This document shows, piece after piece, positions 35,696 through 44,635 of a stretch of 64,000 nucleotides of DNA. The notes under the pieces are model-generated. The model did no database searches. It was not told the origin of the DNA and saw nothing but the letters and a program-made list of their open reading frames with translations. The DNA comes from Paenibacillus sp. SY21-1. GTDB lineage: Bacteria > Bacillota > Bacilli > Paenibacillales > Paenibacillaceae. The stretch is from positions 1 to 64,000 of the forward strand of contig NZ_STGF01000022.1 in assembly GCF_005222705.1 (NCBI RefSeq). Direction: 5' to 3'. The position numbers and the translations under genes are program-made. Within the stretch, counting starts at the first letter, position 1; every line of letters begins with the position of its first letter.

Positions 35696-36268
35696 ATGCC
35701 GCCCAAAGCAGAGATAACGAAAGAAAAAATGGAAGCTGCCGCCTTTGATTTGGTTCGCACGCAAGGACTTGACGAATTAACGGCAAGAAGCATCGCTCAC
35801 AAGCTCAACTGCTCGACGCAGCCCATCTACAGCGTTTACGGGAGCATGGAGCAGTTGAAGGACGACGTGCTGCACCGCGTTACCGATTTTGCCCTTGACG
35901 TTATGAAGCGATACGAGAACCGAAATAACAAATACGCCATGAATCTACTGATCGGCTGCCTTCTTTTTTCACAGGATGAACGGCATTTATTTCGGGCGCT
36001 TTACTTATCCGACTATCGCAGCCAGTTTCTTGCCAGAAATAAAGACAGGCTTCAGGAGGAGGTGTATGCCGCCTTCCTCGGCATTGACAGCCGGCTTGCC
36101 TCGCTTGAGGAAAGCAAAAGAAAACAAATTTTTGTCAAGTTGATGACCTATTGGCTCGGGATCGGGACGGTAGTCAATACGAAGCCGGGAGCAATCGGAC
36201 TGCAAGAGGCGACCGATATGCTGGAAGAAATGTATAAGCTGCTTACCCATAAAGAAGGCCTGCATTAG
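35696..36268 (+). CDS. TetR-family transcriptional regulator
   Basis: The 190-aa protein has the TetR helix-turn-helix at residues about 10-55 (ITKEKMEAAAFDLVRTQGLDELTARSIAHKL in pieces, then NCSTQPIYSVYGSMEQLK) and a helical ligand-binding part after it. The ATG at 35696 follows GGCAGGAGATGA. The recognition helix region reads CSTQPIYSVYGS, similar to AcrR/TetR-like proteins that control small transporters. It lies 41 bases before the phosphotransferase gene, so both may be one operon. Confidence 0.88.
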   Translation: MPPKAEITKEKMEAAAFDLVRTQGLDELTARSIAHKLNCSTQPIYSVYGSMEQLKDDVLHRVTDFALDVMKRYENRNNKYAMNLLIGCLLFSQDERHLFRALYLSDYRSQFLARNKDRLQEEVYAAFLGIDSRLASLEESKRKQIFVKLMTYWLGIGTVVNTKPGAIGLQEATDMLEEMYKLLTHKEGLH

Positions 36269-36309
36269 CACTTAATTTGATTGGAGCAAGAAAGGAAGGG
36301 AAGCGCGCA

Positions 36310-37167
36310 ATGGACTATCAATTGGGAAGCAAGATCGGAGAAGGCGGCTGCTCCGAGGTGTATGAATGGATGGGGGCCCAAAAAATCGTCAAGCTGGCCA
36401 AAGCCAATACCGGTGTCGGCGCTTTGCAAGCGGAGCTGCATCATAGCCGGGTGGCTTGGCAATACGGGCTGCCGGTTCCGAAGCCGTATGAGCTTGTGAA
36501 TGTGAATGGACGCTTCGGCATCGTGTTCGAGCGCGTATATGGACAGTCGCTTATCAGCCTCTTCATCCGCAGCGCAGTCGAACAAGTCAAACGGCAGGCA
36601 CCAGACCAGACAGCGGACGATCTTATTCACGTCAAATGGACGGCCAGGCTACTACACGACATTCATGGGCATTCGGCTGCGAATCTGCCTTGCCAGCGGG
36701 AGAGCATCAAGCATGATATTCGTCGCGCAGCGTATTTGCCTGACATAGAGAAAGAAGAGGTCATTTCCCGGCTGGAGCGTCTGCCGCTCAAACAACAGCT
36801 TTGCCACGGCGATCCGAACCCCGGGAACATTATGCTGCATGAGGGGAGTGCAACGATCATTGACTGGAATAATGCAACGTGCGGGAATCCCGAAGCGGAT
36901 TTGGCCGAATATATCCTCATGCTTCGTTACGCGATCTTGCCGTCGCATATGCCAGTCGAAGCCGGCATCGTGCTGAATAACGTACGTGAACCAAGCATCC
37001 GTTTATTTATGGCGGAGTACGAGCGTCTATCCGCGATCTCATATTCGGAGGTCGAGCCTTGGCTGCTGCCGGTTGCGGCCCGCAAGCTCGCAGCCGACGG
37101 CATTAGCGACGAGGAAAAAGCGCTGCTGGTGCAGGAAATTAGACGGCGACTAGGGCGCAGCGCTTAA
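36310..37167 (+). CDS. Aminoglycoside phosphotransferase-family kinase
   Basis: The 285-aa protein is an APH/choline-kinase-type enzyme. It has a degenerate Gly loop (KIGEGGCSEVYEW), the Brenner catalytic loop LCHGDPNPGNIML and the metal-binding ATIIDWNNA. These keep all core catalytic residues. The substrate could be an aminoglycoside, an amino sugar or another small alcohol; many chromosomal members are not resistance genes. The ATG at 36310 follows AAGGAAGGGAAG. It is second in a likely TetR operon and is followed by a terminator. Confidence 0.85.
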   Translation: MDYQLGSKIGEGGCSEVYEWMGAQKIVKLAKANTGVGALQAELHHSRVAWQYGLPVPKPYELVNVNGRFGIVFERVYGQSLISLFIRSAVEQVKRQAPDQTADDLIHVKWTARLLHDIHGHSAANLPCQRESIKHDIRRAAYLPDIEKEEVISRLERLPLKQQLCHGDPNPGNIMLHEGSATIIDWNNATCGNPEADLAEYILMLRYAILPSHMPVEAGIVLNNVREPSIRLFMAEYERLSAISYSEVEPWLLPVAARKLAADGISDEEKALLVQEIRRRLGRSA

Positions 37168-37258
37168 CGCCAAGTCAGTCATGCGACGAAGGATCTGGTT
37201 TTCAAGGAGTAGCTTTGCGAACCAACGAGTACCCGTTTTACAATCTGCTTGGCTTGCG

Positions 37259-37295
37259 AGCAATGCCCCTCTTTCAGAGGGAGCATTGCTTTTTG
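37259..37295 (+). terminator. Rho-independent terminator
   Basis: AGCAATGC-CCCTC pairs with GAGGG-AGCATTGCT with one bulge and leads into TTTTTG. It separates the phosphotransferase gene from the metal transporter operon. Confidence 0.85.
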
Positions 37296-37340
37296 TTATG
37301 TCAAGAATCCGTAAGCGGCTTATAGGAATGGGAATATTTG

Positions 37341-37391
37341 TTGACGGTGTGAAACGATCGTGGTATATTCTTAATCGTAATTATTACTATT
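37341..37391 (+). promoter_or_regulatory. Promoter with Zur-like operator
   Basis: TTGACG (37341-37346) and TATATT (37364-37369) are spaced by 17 bases. Four bases later is AATCGTAAT-T-ATTACTATT (37373-37391), a 9-1-9 inverted repeat with a single mismatch. It matches the Bacillus Zur box core TCGTAATNATTACGA at all but one base and covers the expected transcription start. It should repress the downstream operon when zinc is sufficient. Confidence 0.75.
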
Positions 37392-37412
37392 TAAATAAGC
37401 GTGGGAGGATTT

Positions 37413-39041
37413 ATGTTGAGAAAAAGAAGGATAGGGACAGGGTTGCTTCTATTTACAAGTTTAATGTTTGTTATTGCAGGATGCAGCGGAGAGAAAGCGG
37501 CGACAAAAAATGCCAATCAAACGGAAGTGAAAGCTGAATTAACGTATGCCTCGGCTAAAGACATCAACGATATGAATCCTCATCTATATGCAGGCTCGAT
37601 GCCTGCGCAGGGCATGGTATACGAATCGCTGGTGGAAAACACCAAAGAAGGCATTCAGCCGTTGTTGGCGGAAAGATGGGACATTTCGGAGGATGGCACA
37701 ACCTATACGTTTCATTTGAGGAAGCATGTGACGTTCCATGACGGAGAGCCGTTTAATGCGGACGCTGTGAAGCGAAATTTCGATGCCGTTCAGGCAAATA
37801 AAGAAAAGCATGCCTGGATTAAGCTGTCAACGAAAATAACGGAAACCCGCGTAGTGGATGAGCATACCTTCCAACTCAGGCTCTCTGAAGCTTATTATCC
37901 GACTTTGGTTGAATTGTCCATGACGAGACCTTACGTCTTCATTTCCCCCAAGGATTTCCTGAACAGCGGGACAAAAGATGGAGTGAGCGGCTATCACGGA
38001 ACAGGCCCGTATAAGCTGACTGCCCATCAAATAGATGAAAAAGCCACATTCGAAGCCAATGCCGACTATTGGAACGGCGCCCCCACTATAAAAACGATTA
38101 CGGCAAAGGTGCTCCCGGCAGGTGAAACGACATTGCTGGCTTTGCGCAAAGGCGAAATCAATTTCGTGTTTACGGATGATCGGGGAACGGACAGCATTGA
38201 TGTAGACGCCATGAAGCAATTAGTGGACTCGGGTGACTACCAGTTGGTGAGAAGCGAGCCGATGAATACCAAAATGATTGTAGCCAATAGCGGCAATAAA
38301 GAAAATGCCGTTTCCGAGACGGCCGTCCGCGAAGCCATCTGGCATGCGATTGACCGGGAAACGATTGCGCAGAGCATTTTTGGCGGCACGGAGGAACCGG
38401 CCCAAACGTTGTTTTCGGCAAATGTGAATTACGCTGATGTTGAGCTGAAAAAGCGGGATTACGATCCGCAAGCAGCGCAAAATCTGCTTGATAAGGCGGG
38501 CTGGGCGCTCGTAGAGGGGGAAACCGTTCGTACAAAGGAAGGGAAGCCTCTTGCCATGAAGCTGTATTATGACAGCAGCTCCTCCTCCCAGAAAACGCAG
38601 GCCGAGTTTATCCAGAGCGCGTTGCAAGGAATTGGCATGAAATTGGATATTATCGGCGAGGAATCCAATTCAATCGCCAATCGCAGATCGACCGGAGACT
38701 ATGATTTGCTGTTTAATCAAACCTGGGGGCTTGCCTATGATCCGCAAAGCACCATATCTGCGTTTACCTCGGAATCGGCCTACCTGCATACTACGAGCGG
38801 AATAGCCCGGGCAGAGGAGCTGTACGGCAAAATCAACGAGGTGATGGTGTCAACCGATGAAACGGCGCGGCAATCGCTTTATGCCGACATTATGAAGCTC
38901 GTTCATGATGAAGCAGTGTTTATTCCGCTCACCAATGGCCGCGTTACCGTCGTTGCATCCACAAATGTACAGGGCATTGCTTTTAAACAAACGCAGTTCG
39001 AGCTGCCATTCGAGCAAATGAACATTCAATCGCCACAATAA
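37413..39041 (+). CDS. NikA/CntA-like metal or metallophore-binding lipoprotein
   Basis: The 542-aa protein has a lipoprotein signal (LLLFTSLMFVIAGCSGEKA, lipidated Cys at about residue 25 of the chosen start) and a family-5 solute-binding domain (oligopeptide/nickel type): ERWDISEDGTTYTFHLRKHV, FHDGEPFNADAVKRNFDAV and GTGPYKL are diagnostic. The ATG at 37413 follows GTGGGAGGA. It is first in a five-gene importer with two permeases and two ATPases, and an exporter follows. The Zur-like box upstream points to zinc, free or as a metallophore complex, rather than nickel alone. Confidence 0.88.
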   Translation: MLRKRRIGTGLLLFTSLMFVIAGCSGEKAATKNANQTEVKAELTYASAKDINDMNPHLYAGSMPAQGMVYESLVENTKEGIQPLLAERWDISEDGTTYTFHLRKHVTFHDGEPFNADAVKRNFDAVQANKEKHAWIKLSTKITETRVVDEHTFQLRLSEAYYPTLVELSMTRPYVFISPKDFLNSGTKDGVSGYHGTGPYKLTAHQIDEKATFEANADYWNGAPTIKTITAKVLPAGETTLLALRKGEINFVFTDDRGTDSIDVDAMKQLVDSGDYQLVRSEPMNTKMIVANSGNKENAVSETAVREAIWHAIDRETIAQSIFGGTEEPAQTLFSANVNYADVELKKRDYDPQAAQNLLDKAGWALVEGETVRTKEGKPLAMKLYYDSSSSSQKTQAEFIQSALQGIGMKLDIIGEESNSIANRRSTGDYDLLFNQTWGLAYDPQSTISAFTSESAYLHTTSGIARAEELYGKINEVMVSTDETARQSLYADIMKLVHDEAVFIPLTNGRVTVVASTNVQGIAFKQTQFELPFEQMNIQSPQ

Positions 39042-39052
39042 ACGGAGGGAAC

Positions 39053-39988
39053 ATGGGCCTGTATCTGATTAAAAGAATCATGATTGCCTGTCCGTTGCTC
39101 CTGGCGATCTCGTTCCTTACGTTTGTGCTAATCAATCTTTCTCCGATGGACCCGACCGTCGTCGTGCTGCAAGCGCAGGAGGTGCCGGAAATAACGGATG
39201 AGCTGGTAGCACAGACGAAGGCGGAGCTTGGGTTTGACCAGCCCTTTTTGGTTCAATACGTCAATTGGATCGTTGACGGCTTGCAGCTGGATTTCGGACA
39301 CTCGTACGTTACGGGAGAACCGGTGTGGTCGTTAATCGCCCCGGCTTTTATGAATACGTTGAAGCTGACGCTGGTTTCCTCGGCGTTTATTATTTTGTTG
39401 TCGATCGGATTAGGCGTCGTTTGCGCCTTAAGGGAAGGGAAGCTTGTCGATCAATCGGTGCGCGGACTAACATTCGTGTTGACGGCGATGCCGTCCTATT
39501 TGCTCGCTTCGCTTATGATTTGGTATGTTTCCGTTCATTTGGATTTGTTGCCTACAAGCGGCATGGATTCGCTAAGCAGCTATATTCTGCCGGTAGCCGT
39601 CATTACGATCAGTTATGCGGGCATCTATTTCCGTACGGTCAGAAGCTCGATGCTCAGCAACCTGAACGAGGATTACGTGCTGTATGGGCGGGCAAGCGGA
39701 TGGTCCGAGCGTACGATCACGATTCATATTTTGCGAAACTCCTTGCAGGTGGCGGTATCCATCTTCTGCATGGCCATTCCGATCATATTGGGCAGCACGG
39801 TTGTCATAGAAAACATTTTTGCCTGGCCGGGACTCGGAAGGCTGAGCGTTAAATCCATTTTAAGCCGGGATTTTCCTATTATTCAGGCATACGTACTTCT
39901 ATTGGCTGTTGCCTTTGTTTTGTTTAATACGTTCTCCGACATCCTTAACGCCGCGTTAAATCCGAAATTGCGAAAGGAGCTCCAATGA
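39053..39988 (+). CDS. NikB-type ABC permease
   Basis: The 311-aa protein is a DppB/NikB-family membrane subunit with an N-terminal segment (MIACPLLLAISFLTFVLINL), the usual large external loop (DPTVVVLQAQEVPEITDE) and five further segments. The loop YGRASGWSERTITIHILRN meets the ATPase. It starts 11 bases after the binding-protein stop and overlaps the next permease by an ATGA. Confidence 0.93.
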   Translation: MGLYLIKRIMIACPLLLAISFLTFVLINLSPMDPTVVVLQAQEVPEITDELVAQTKAELGFDQPFLVQYVNWIVDGLQLDFGHSYVTGEPVWSLIAPAFMNTLKLTLVSSAFIILLSIGLGVVCALREGKLVDQSVRGLTFVLTAMPSYLLASLMIWYVSVHLDLLPTSGMDSLSSYILPVAVITISYAGIYFRTVRSSMLSNLNEDYVLYGRASGWSERTITIHILRNSLQVAVSIFCMAIPIILGSTVVIENIFAWPGLGRLSVKSILSRDFPIIQAYVLLLAVAFVLFNTFSDILNAALNPKLRKELQ

Positions 39989-40872
39989 GACGGTTGGCAA
40001 ATGTAATGAAGGATAGGCTCGCGGTCGGCTCCTTGCTTTTTCTTCTTGCCACGATGACCGCCGGATTGTTGGCCCCATATGTGGCGCCGCATGATCCCTA
40101 TGAGGTGAATATGGAGCTGAGATATGCCGCCGCTTCATGGGAGTACATACTGGGCAACGATCATTTGGGAAGGTGCATCCTTTCGCGGTTGATCTATGGC
40201 ATACGTCCGAGCGTGCTCTGGGTGCTGGCCGCGCTTGCGGTTTCGGTGGGGGTTGGTGCGTTAATCGGGATCGCGGCGGGTTATTTTCGTGGAAAAATAG
40301 ACGCTTGCGCCATGCGAATGTGCGATATTATGCTCTCATTTCCGGGTTATGTGATGACTCTTGCCATAGTGGGCATCCTCGGCGCCGGGCTTGAGAACAT
40401 TCTCTTTGCTTTTGTCATGATGAAATGGGCATGGTTCACGCGCGTCATTCGTACAGCCGTCATGCAGCATTCGGAGAAGGAGTATGTAAAGTTCGCCCAA
40501 GCTGCAGGCGTCCACCCGGCCAAAATTATTTATAGGCATATCCTTCCCGTCACCTTTCCCGATATCGCTGTCATTTCAAGCGGCTCCATATGCTCGATGA
40601 TCTTGCAAATTTCCGGCCTTTCCTTTCTCGGTCTCGGCATCCAGGCTCCGCATGCGGAGTGGGGCATGATGTTAAATGAAGCGAGGGAGGTCATGTTCTC
40701 AAGGCCAGAGCTTATGCTTGCGCCCGGGGCAGCCATGATGCTCGTCGTGTCGGCCTTTAATTTCCTATCGGACGCGTTGCAGGTTGCGCTGGACCCCAAG
40801 CTAATGGCTGCAAGCGGCAAGCCGGCAGGAGAAAAGGGGGGATCTGCGCGTTATGAATATAGTCGAGGTTGA
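39985..40872 (+). CDS. NikC-type ABC permease
   Basis: The 295-aa protein is the second DppC/NikC-type membrane subunit. It shows the N-terminal APYVAPHDPYEVNMELRYA, LGNDHLGRCILSRLIYGIR and the cytoplasmic loop YVKFAQAAGVHPAKIIYRHILP. It starts with an ATGA overlap on the first permease and overlaps the following ATPase gene by 20 bases, so all are translationally coupled. Confidence 0.93.
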   Translation: MRRLANVMKDRLAVGSLLFLLATMTAGLLAPYVAPHDPYEVNMELRYAAASWEYILGNDHLGRCILSRLIYGIRPSVLWVLAALAVSVGVGALIGIAAGYFRGKIDACAMRMCDIMLSFPGYVMTLAIVGILGAGLENILFAFVMMKWAWFTRVIRTAVMQHSEKEYVKFAQAAGVHPAKIIYRHILPVTFPDIAVISSGSICSMILQISGLSFLGLGIQAPHAEWGMMLNEAREVMFSRPELMLAPGAAMMLVVSAFNFLSDALQVALDPKLMAASGKPAGEKGGSARYEYSRG

Positions 40873-41698
40873 GCATTTAAAGCTGTGGGATTGGAAAACG
40901 AATGCCATGATCGTACAAGACAGTTCCTTTCAGTTAAAGCAAGGAAGCTGCCTGGCGATTGTAGGTGAAAGCGGCAGCGGCAAATCGGTCACCTGCAAGG
41001 CGATTATGAGACTGAACAAACCCTCGATTGGGCAATCGGGCAGCATTCGATTTAATGGCCAAAACATGGCCGAGCTCGCGGAGCAAGACATGCGCAAAAT
41101 GCGCGGCAAAAAGCTATGCATGATTATGCAAAACGGCATGCGCGCCTTCGATCCGTCATGCGTAATCGGGGTGCATGTGAAGGAAACGTTGAACGTCCAT
41201 TACGGCTGGAGCAAAAGCATCATGATCGAAAAAATGAGTGCGGCGATGCAGCGGGTTAGGCTCGGCCATCCTCTTGAGGTGATGAACAAGTATCCGCACC
41301 AGCTTTCCGGAGGAATGCTGCAGCGCGTCATGATTGCGTTGGCGCTTGTCCTTAAGCCCGATGTCATTATCGCCGACGAGCCGACTACCGCGCTGGACAC
41401 CGTCTCGCAGTACGAGGTCGTGGAGCAGCTGCTTCGGCTGCGGGCGGAAACCGGCAGCTCGATGTTGTTTATTTCGCACGATCTTGGCGTCGTTAAAAAA
41501 GTGGCCGATGAAGTGCTCGTGATGAAAGAGGGGATCATTGTAGAAAGCGGAGCCGTTGCCTCGGTTTTTGCAAATCCCGTCCATGAATATACGAAATATC
41601 TGCTTGCAACGAGGCAAGCGTTAAGCGAGCATTTTAGAGCCATCATGGGAGGAGGCGCCGCCCTTGCTGATCGTGACGGATGTGGAGAAGTCGTATAA
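40853..41698 (+). CDS. NikD-type ABC ATPase
   Basis: The 281-aa protein is the first of two ATPases. Walker A (GESGSGKSVTC), the signature (LSGGMLQRVMIALAL) and Walker B (VIIADEPTTALD) are intact. The FNGQNMAELAEQDMRKMRGK stretch is typical of the DppD/NikD group. The gene overlaps the permease before it and the ATPase after it by 20 and 35 bases. Confidence 0.93.
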   Translation: MNIVEVEHLKLWDWKTNAMIVQDSSFQLKQGSCLAIVGESGSGKSVTCKAIMRLNKPSIGQSGSIRFNGQNMAELAEQDMRKMRGKKLCMIMQNGMRAFDPSCVIGVHVKETLNVHYGWSKSIMIEKMSAAMQRVRLGHPLEVMNKYPHQLSGGMLQRVMIALALVLKPDVIIADEPTTALDTVSQYEVVEQLLRLRAETGSSMLFISHDLGVVKKVADEVLVMKEGIIVESGAVASVFANPVHEYTKYLLATRQALSEHFRAIMGGGAALADRDGCGEVV

Positions 41699-42410
41699 AA
41701 AAGGCGGATTGTTCCGCAGCAAGCAGCAAAAGATTGTGAGAAAGGTCAGCTTCGCGTGCAGCCGGGGCGAGTGCCTCGGCATTATCGGAGAAAGCGGCAG
41801 CGGAAAATCCACGTTGGGTCGTTTACTCGCAGGCATCGAAAAGCCAGATGGAGGGTCCATTCTGTTCAATGGAAACAGCGTTCAGAGCAGGAAGGTGCGC
41901 GCAGGACGGCTCAGCGTCGTCTTTCAGGACTATACGTCCTCGATCAACCCTTTTTTTACGGTCGAGGAAGCCATTCTGGAGCCGCTGAGCCTAAAAGGCC
42001 GCCATAAAAAGGCGAACCTCGACAAGCTGGATCACTTGCTGGTGCAGGTAGGCTTGCATCCGTCGTATCGCAGCAAATACGCGCATGAGCTCTCTGGCGG
42101 AGAGGTTCAGCGGGTATGCGTGGCCAGAGCGATTTCCACGCAGCCCGAATGCATCGTGTTTGATGAAGCGATCAGCTCGCTAGATGCATCGGTCCAAACG
42201 CAGGTGCTGGACTTGCTGAAGCAATTAAAAGCAGCCTACAAGCTGAGCTACATTTTTATTACGCATGATATTCAGGCCGCCGCCTACATTTGCGACAGGG
42301 TGCTGATTTTTCGGGATGGGCAGGTCGAGGAGACGGTTGACATCGCTAAGCTGAAGGATGTGCGTTCCCCTTACGCGCAAAAGCTGCTGCGTTCCTTAAT
42401 TACATTATAA
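41664..42410 (+). CDS. NikE-type ABC ATPase
   Basis: The 248-aa second ATPase has Walker A (GESGSGKSTLGR), signature (LSGGEVQRVCVARAI) and Walker B (CIVFDEAISSLD). The Walker B reads DEAISSLD rather than DEPTSALD, a common variant. The proposed start is a TTG at 41664 after GGGAGGAGGCG, inside the end of the previous gene. Members of this subgroup lack the C-terminal oligopeptide extension, as here. Confidence 0.92.
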   Translation: MLIVTDVEKSYKKGGLFRSKQQKIVRKVSFACSRGECLGIIGESGSGKSTLGRLLAGIEKPDGGSILFNGNSVQSRKVRAGRLSVVFQDYTSSINPFFTVEEAILEPLSLKGRHKKANLDKLDHLLVQVGLHPSYRSKYAHELSGGEVQRVCVARAISTQPECIVFDEAISSLDASVQTQVLDLLKQLKAAYKLSYIFITHDIQAAAYICDRVLIFRDGQVEETVDIAKLKDVRSPYAQKLLRSLITL

Positions 42411-42460
42411 AGAGAGTCTAACGCGTGGCGAGTTGCAACCTAATGGGAGGTTCAAAAATT

Positions 42461-43630
42461 GTGAATGCAGCGCTGTCATGGCCGTTTCTGCGATTATATG
42501 TGCTGGCGCTGCTCTATTTCAGCGCAAATGCGATGTTGAATGTCATCCTTCCATTGCAGGGTGAAGCGCTTGGAGCGAGCAGCACCGCCATTGGCCTCGT
42601 AATGGGAGCCTACATGTTTACGACGATGTTTTTCCGCCCCTGGGCAGGACGGATTATACAAAAGCACGGTGCGGTCAAGGTGCTGCGCGTCATTCTGATC
42701 ATTAACGGCTGCGCATTAATCCTTTACACGATTACCGGTTTAGGGGGCTATGTCATTGCCCGGATTCTGCAGGGAATGTCGACTGCGTTTTTTTCAATGG
42801 CGCTGCAGCTGGGCATTATCGACTCCTTGCCTGAGCGGGAGCGGTCGCAAGGGATCTCCTTTTACTCCTTGTTCACCTACATACCGGGAATCTTTGGACC
42901 ATTGCTCGCCCTTGGCATCTGGCAAAGCGGCAGCATGGATCATTTTGCATTCGTTATGATCGCTATAGCCTTCGTGACAGGCGTATTCGGCTTTACGGTT
43001 CAACTCGGTGATAAGCCAAGGGAGACGGCAAGCGGACAAGGAGGGCAGAACGCAAGCATGCTGCGCTCGTACAGTCAACTGCTCCAAAATCCTTTTTTGT
43101 TCCGCTGCAGCGTCATCATGCTCGTTTCATCCGTCGTATTCGGCGCAATTACGACGTTCATCCCGCTGTATGCAGCCGAAATGGCCAGCGGGAATGCCGG
43201 CATCTATTTGATGCTGCAGGCCGGGACGATCGTCATTGCCCGCTTCACCCTGCTGAAGAAAATCCCTTCGGATGGAAAATGGCATCCCTATTTCATGATG
43301 GGCACCATGCTGATGCTCGCATTAGCGGCGCTTTGCGTCAGCCTTTCTTTTGCGGGAGGAGCCTTGCTGCTTTATACGGGCGCTATTCTGATGGGCCTGG
43401 CGCAAGCGATCCTTTATCCGACGTTGACTACATATTTATCCTTTGTGCTGCCGCCGCATAATCGCAACGTGTTGATCGGCCTTTTTATTGCGATGGCGGA
43501 TTTGGGCGTATCACTGGGCGGTGCGGTTATGGGCCCGGTTGCCGATCTGACCTCTTACCCGCTGATGTATGGGTTATGCGCGTTATTCGGCATAGGCATG
43601 CTCGCGTTCTCTTATCGCCGGAGGTCGTAA
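42461..43630 (+). CDS. MFS exporter, possibly CntE-like metallophore exporter
   Basis: The 389-aa protein has twelve hydrophobic segments and the MFS motif A-like loop after the second segment (RPWAGRIIQKHGAVKVLR). I chose GTG 42461, preceded by ATGGGAGGTTC and giving the compact N terminus (M)NAALSWPFLRLYVLAL; the frame is open from 42425. It follows the metal-type ABC operon by 50 bases in the same direction. In S. aureus the opine-metallophore system pairs CntABCDF import with the MFS exporter CntE, and this order fits; the match is inferred from position and size, not from specific residues. Its last 48 bases overlap the convergent EamA gene. Confidence 0.82.
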   Translation: MNAALSWPFLRLYVLALLYFSANAMLNVILPLQGEALGASSTAIGLVMGAYMFTTMFFRPWAGRIIQKHGAVKVLRVILIINGCALILYTITGLGGYVIARILQGMSTAFFSMALQLGIIDSLPERERSQGISFYSLFTYIPGIFGPLLALGIWQSGSMDHFAFVMIAIAFVTGVFGFTVQLGDKPRETASGQGGQNASMLRSYSQLLQNPFLFRCSVIMLVSSVVFGAITTFIPLYAAEMASGNAGIYLMLQAGTIVIARFTLLKKIPSDGKWHPYFMMGTMLMLALAALCVSLSFAGGALLLYTGAILMGLAQAILYPTLTTYLSFVLPPHNRNVLIGLFIAMADLGVSLGGAVMGPVADLTSYPLMYGLCALFGIGMLAFSYRRRS

Positions 43631-44503
43631 AGCCGTTTTGCTTCGGTTAAGATGGCCGATTGCAATGCCGCTCATTATGAGGGCAACCCCAATCCATTGG
43701 GAGATGCTAATGGACTCGGACAATACGATGGACGACATGGCGATCGCTACGGGCAGTTCGGAGGCGGTCAGAATCGTACCAAGTCCCGGACCGACATGCG
43801 GCATGCCGATTGAGAATAGCAGCGGCGGAAGCACGACTCCAAAAAGGCCAAGAAACAAGCCGTAAGGCGCCAAGCCCATAACGATAGAGGAGTCGAACAG
43901 GAACAAGGGCGGAAACAAGGCAAAAATGACGCCAACGGCCCCAGTCGAGAGAAGGGCGCTTTTTAAGACCGGCGGAGTATCCTTGCCGACTGCGCTGCTA
44001 AGAAAGATAAAGGTGCTGAACGTCAAGGAAGAGAGCAGTCCCCACATCGTTCCTTGCCACGTCAGCACGACCTGCTCCTGGGAAAAAAGATTGGCGCCCA
44101 GGACAGAGCCGGCAATAAGGATGGCTATCGCTGTAAGCTTCTCCTTGGTCGGCTTTTTTTTATAGATCAGCCATTCCAGGCAAGTGCCAATCCATACAAA
44201 TTGGAATAGAAAAATGATGGCAAGCGACGCATGCAGCGTTTGCAGCGATTGATAGTAGAATAACCCGGTCAAGCCGAACGGTATGCCGGACAAAAGCAAG
44301 GAAACGGCGGATTTAAACGTTGTTTTTTTCTTTCTGGTAAACATAACGACTACCCAAGTCAGCAATGCCCCGGTTAAATATTGCATGCCTGTGACAGGAG
44401 TGGCGGAGAAGCCTGCCGCATAGGCCAGCTTGACAAACGTCGACAAAACCCCGTAACAGCAGCCTCCTAAAAAAACAAAAAGTCCATAGTGCCATAGCTT
44501 CAT
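43583..44503 (-). CDS. EamA/DMT-family transporter
   Basis: The 306-aa protein has ten hydrophobic segments in two EamA repeats, the drug/metabolite exporter layout. The first repeat starts MKLWHYGLFVFLGGCCYGV; the second contains ATGAVGVIFALFPPLFLF-like helices near residue 205. The ATG at 44503 follows AAAAGGAGATC on the minus strand; the reading frame is open further upstream but that region forms the leader terminator. Substrates of the family vary (amino acids, metabolites, drugs). Expression is probably controlled by the leader hairpin at 44528-44567. Its C terminus overlaps the MFS gene tail to tail. Confidence 0.9.
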   Translation of the reverse strand: MKLWHYGLFVFLGGCCYGVLSTFVKLAYAAGFSATPVTGMQYLTGALLTWVVVMFTRKKKTTFKSAVSLLLSGIPFGLTGLFYYQSLQTLHASLAIIFLFQFVWIGTCLEWLIYKKKPTKEKLTAIAILIAGSVLGANLFSQEQVVLTWQGTMWGLLSSLTFSTFIFLSSAVGKDTPPVLKSALLSTGAVGVIFALFPPLFLFDSSIVMGLAPYGLFLGLFGVVLPPLLFSIGMPHVGPGLGTILTASELPVAIAMSSIVLSESISISQWIGVALIMSGIAIGHLNRSKTALRPPAIREREHAYAE

Positions 44504-44527
44504 GAATTGATCTCCTTTTTTTGGAAA

Positions 44528-44567
44528 ATAAAAAAACCACACGGTTGCCCAAAGGACAACTGTGTGG
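44528..44567 (-). terminator. Leader terminator (attenuator) of the EamA gene
   Basis: On the minus strand, between promoter and start codon, CCACAC with GTGTGG and GTTG with CAAC form a strong stem that runs into seven T. A smaller hairpin (TAGAGG-TTT-CCTCTA, 44574-44588) precedes it. A full terminator before the start codon signals attenuation; I did not recognise a known riboswitch class or a clear leader peptide. Confidence 0.75.
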
Positions 44568-44635
44568 CGAAAATAGAGGAAACCTCTAGAAAAGTCCACT
44601 CCCTAACCAGGTTTTAGAAAGCCATTTCGTTTATC

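Noticed and set aside
36310..37167. Definite aminoglycoside resistance gene
   Set aside because: Only the shared kinase motifs are visible; many chromosomal relatives act on other small molecules, so substrate cannot be assigned.
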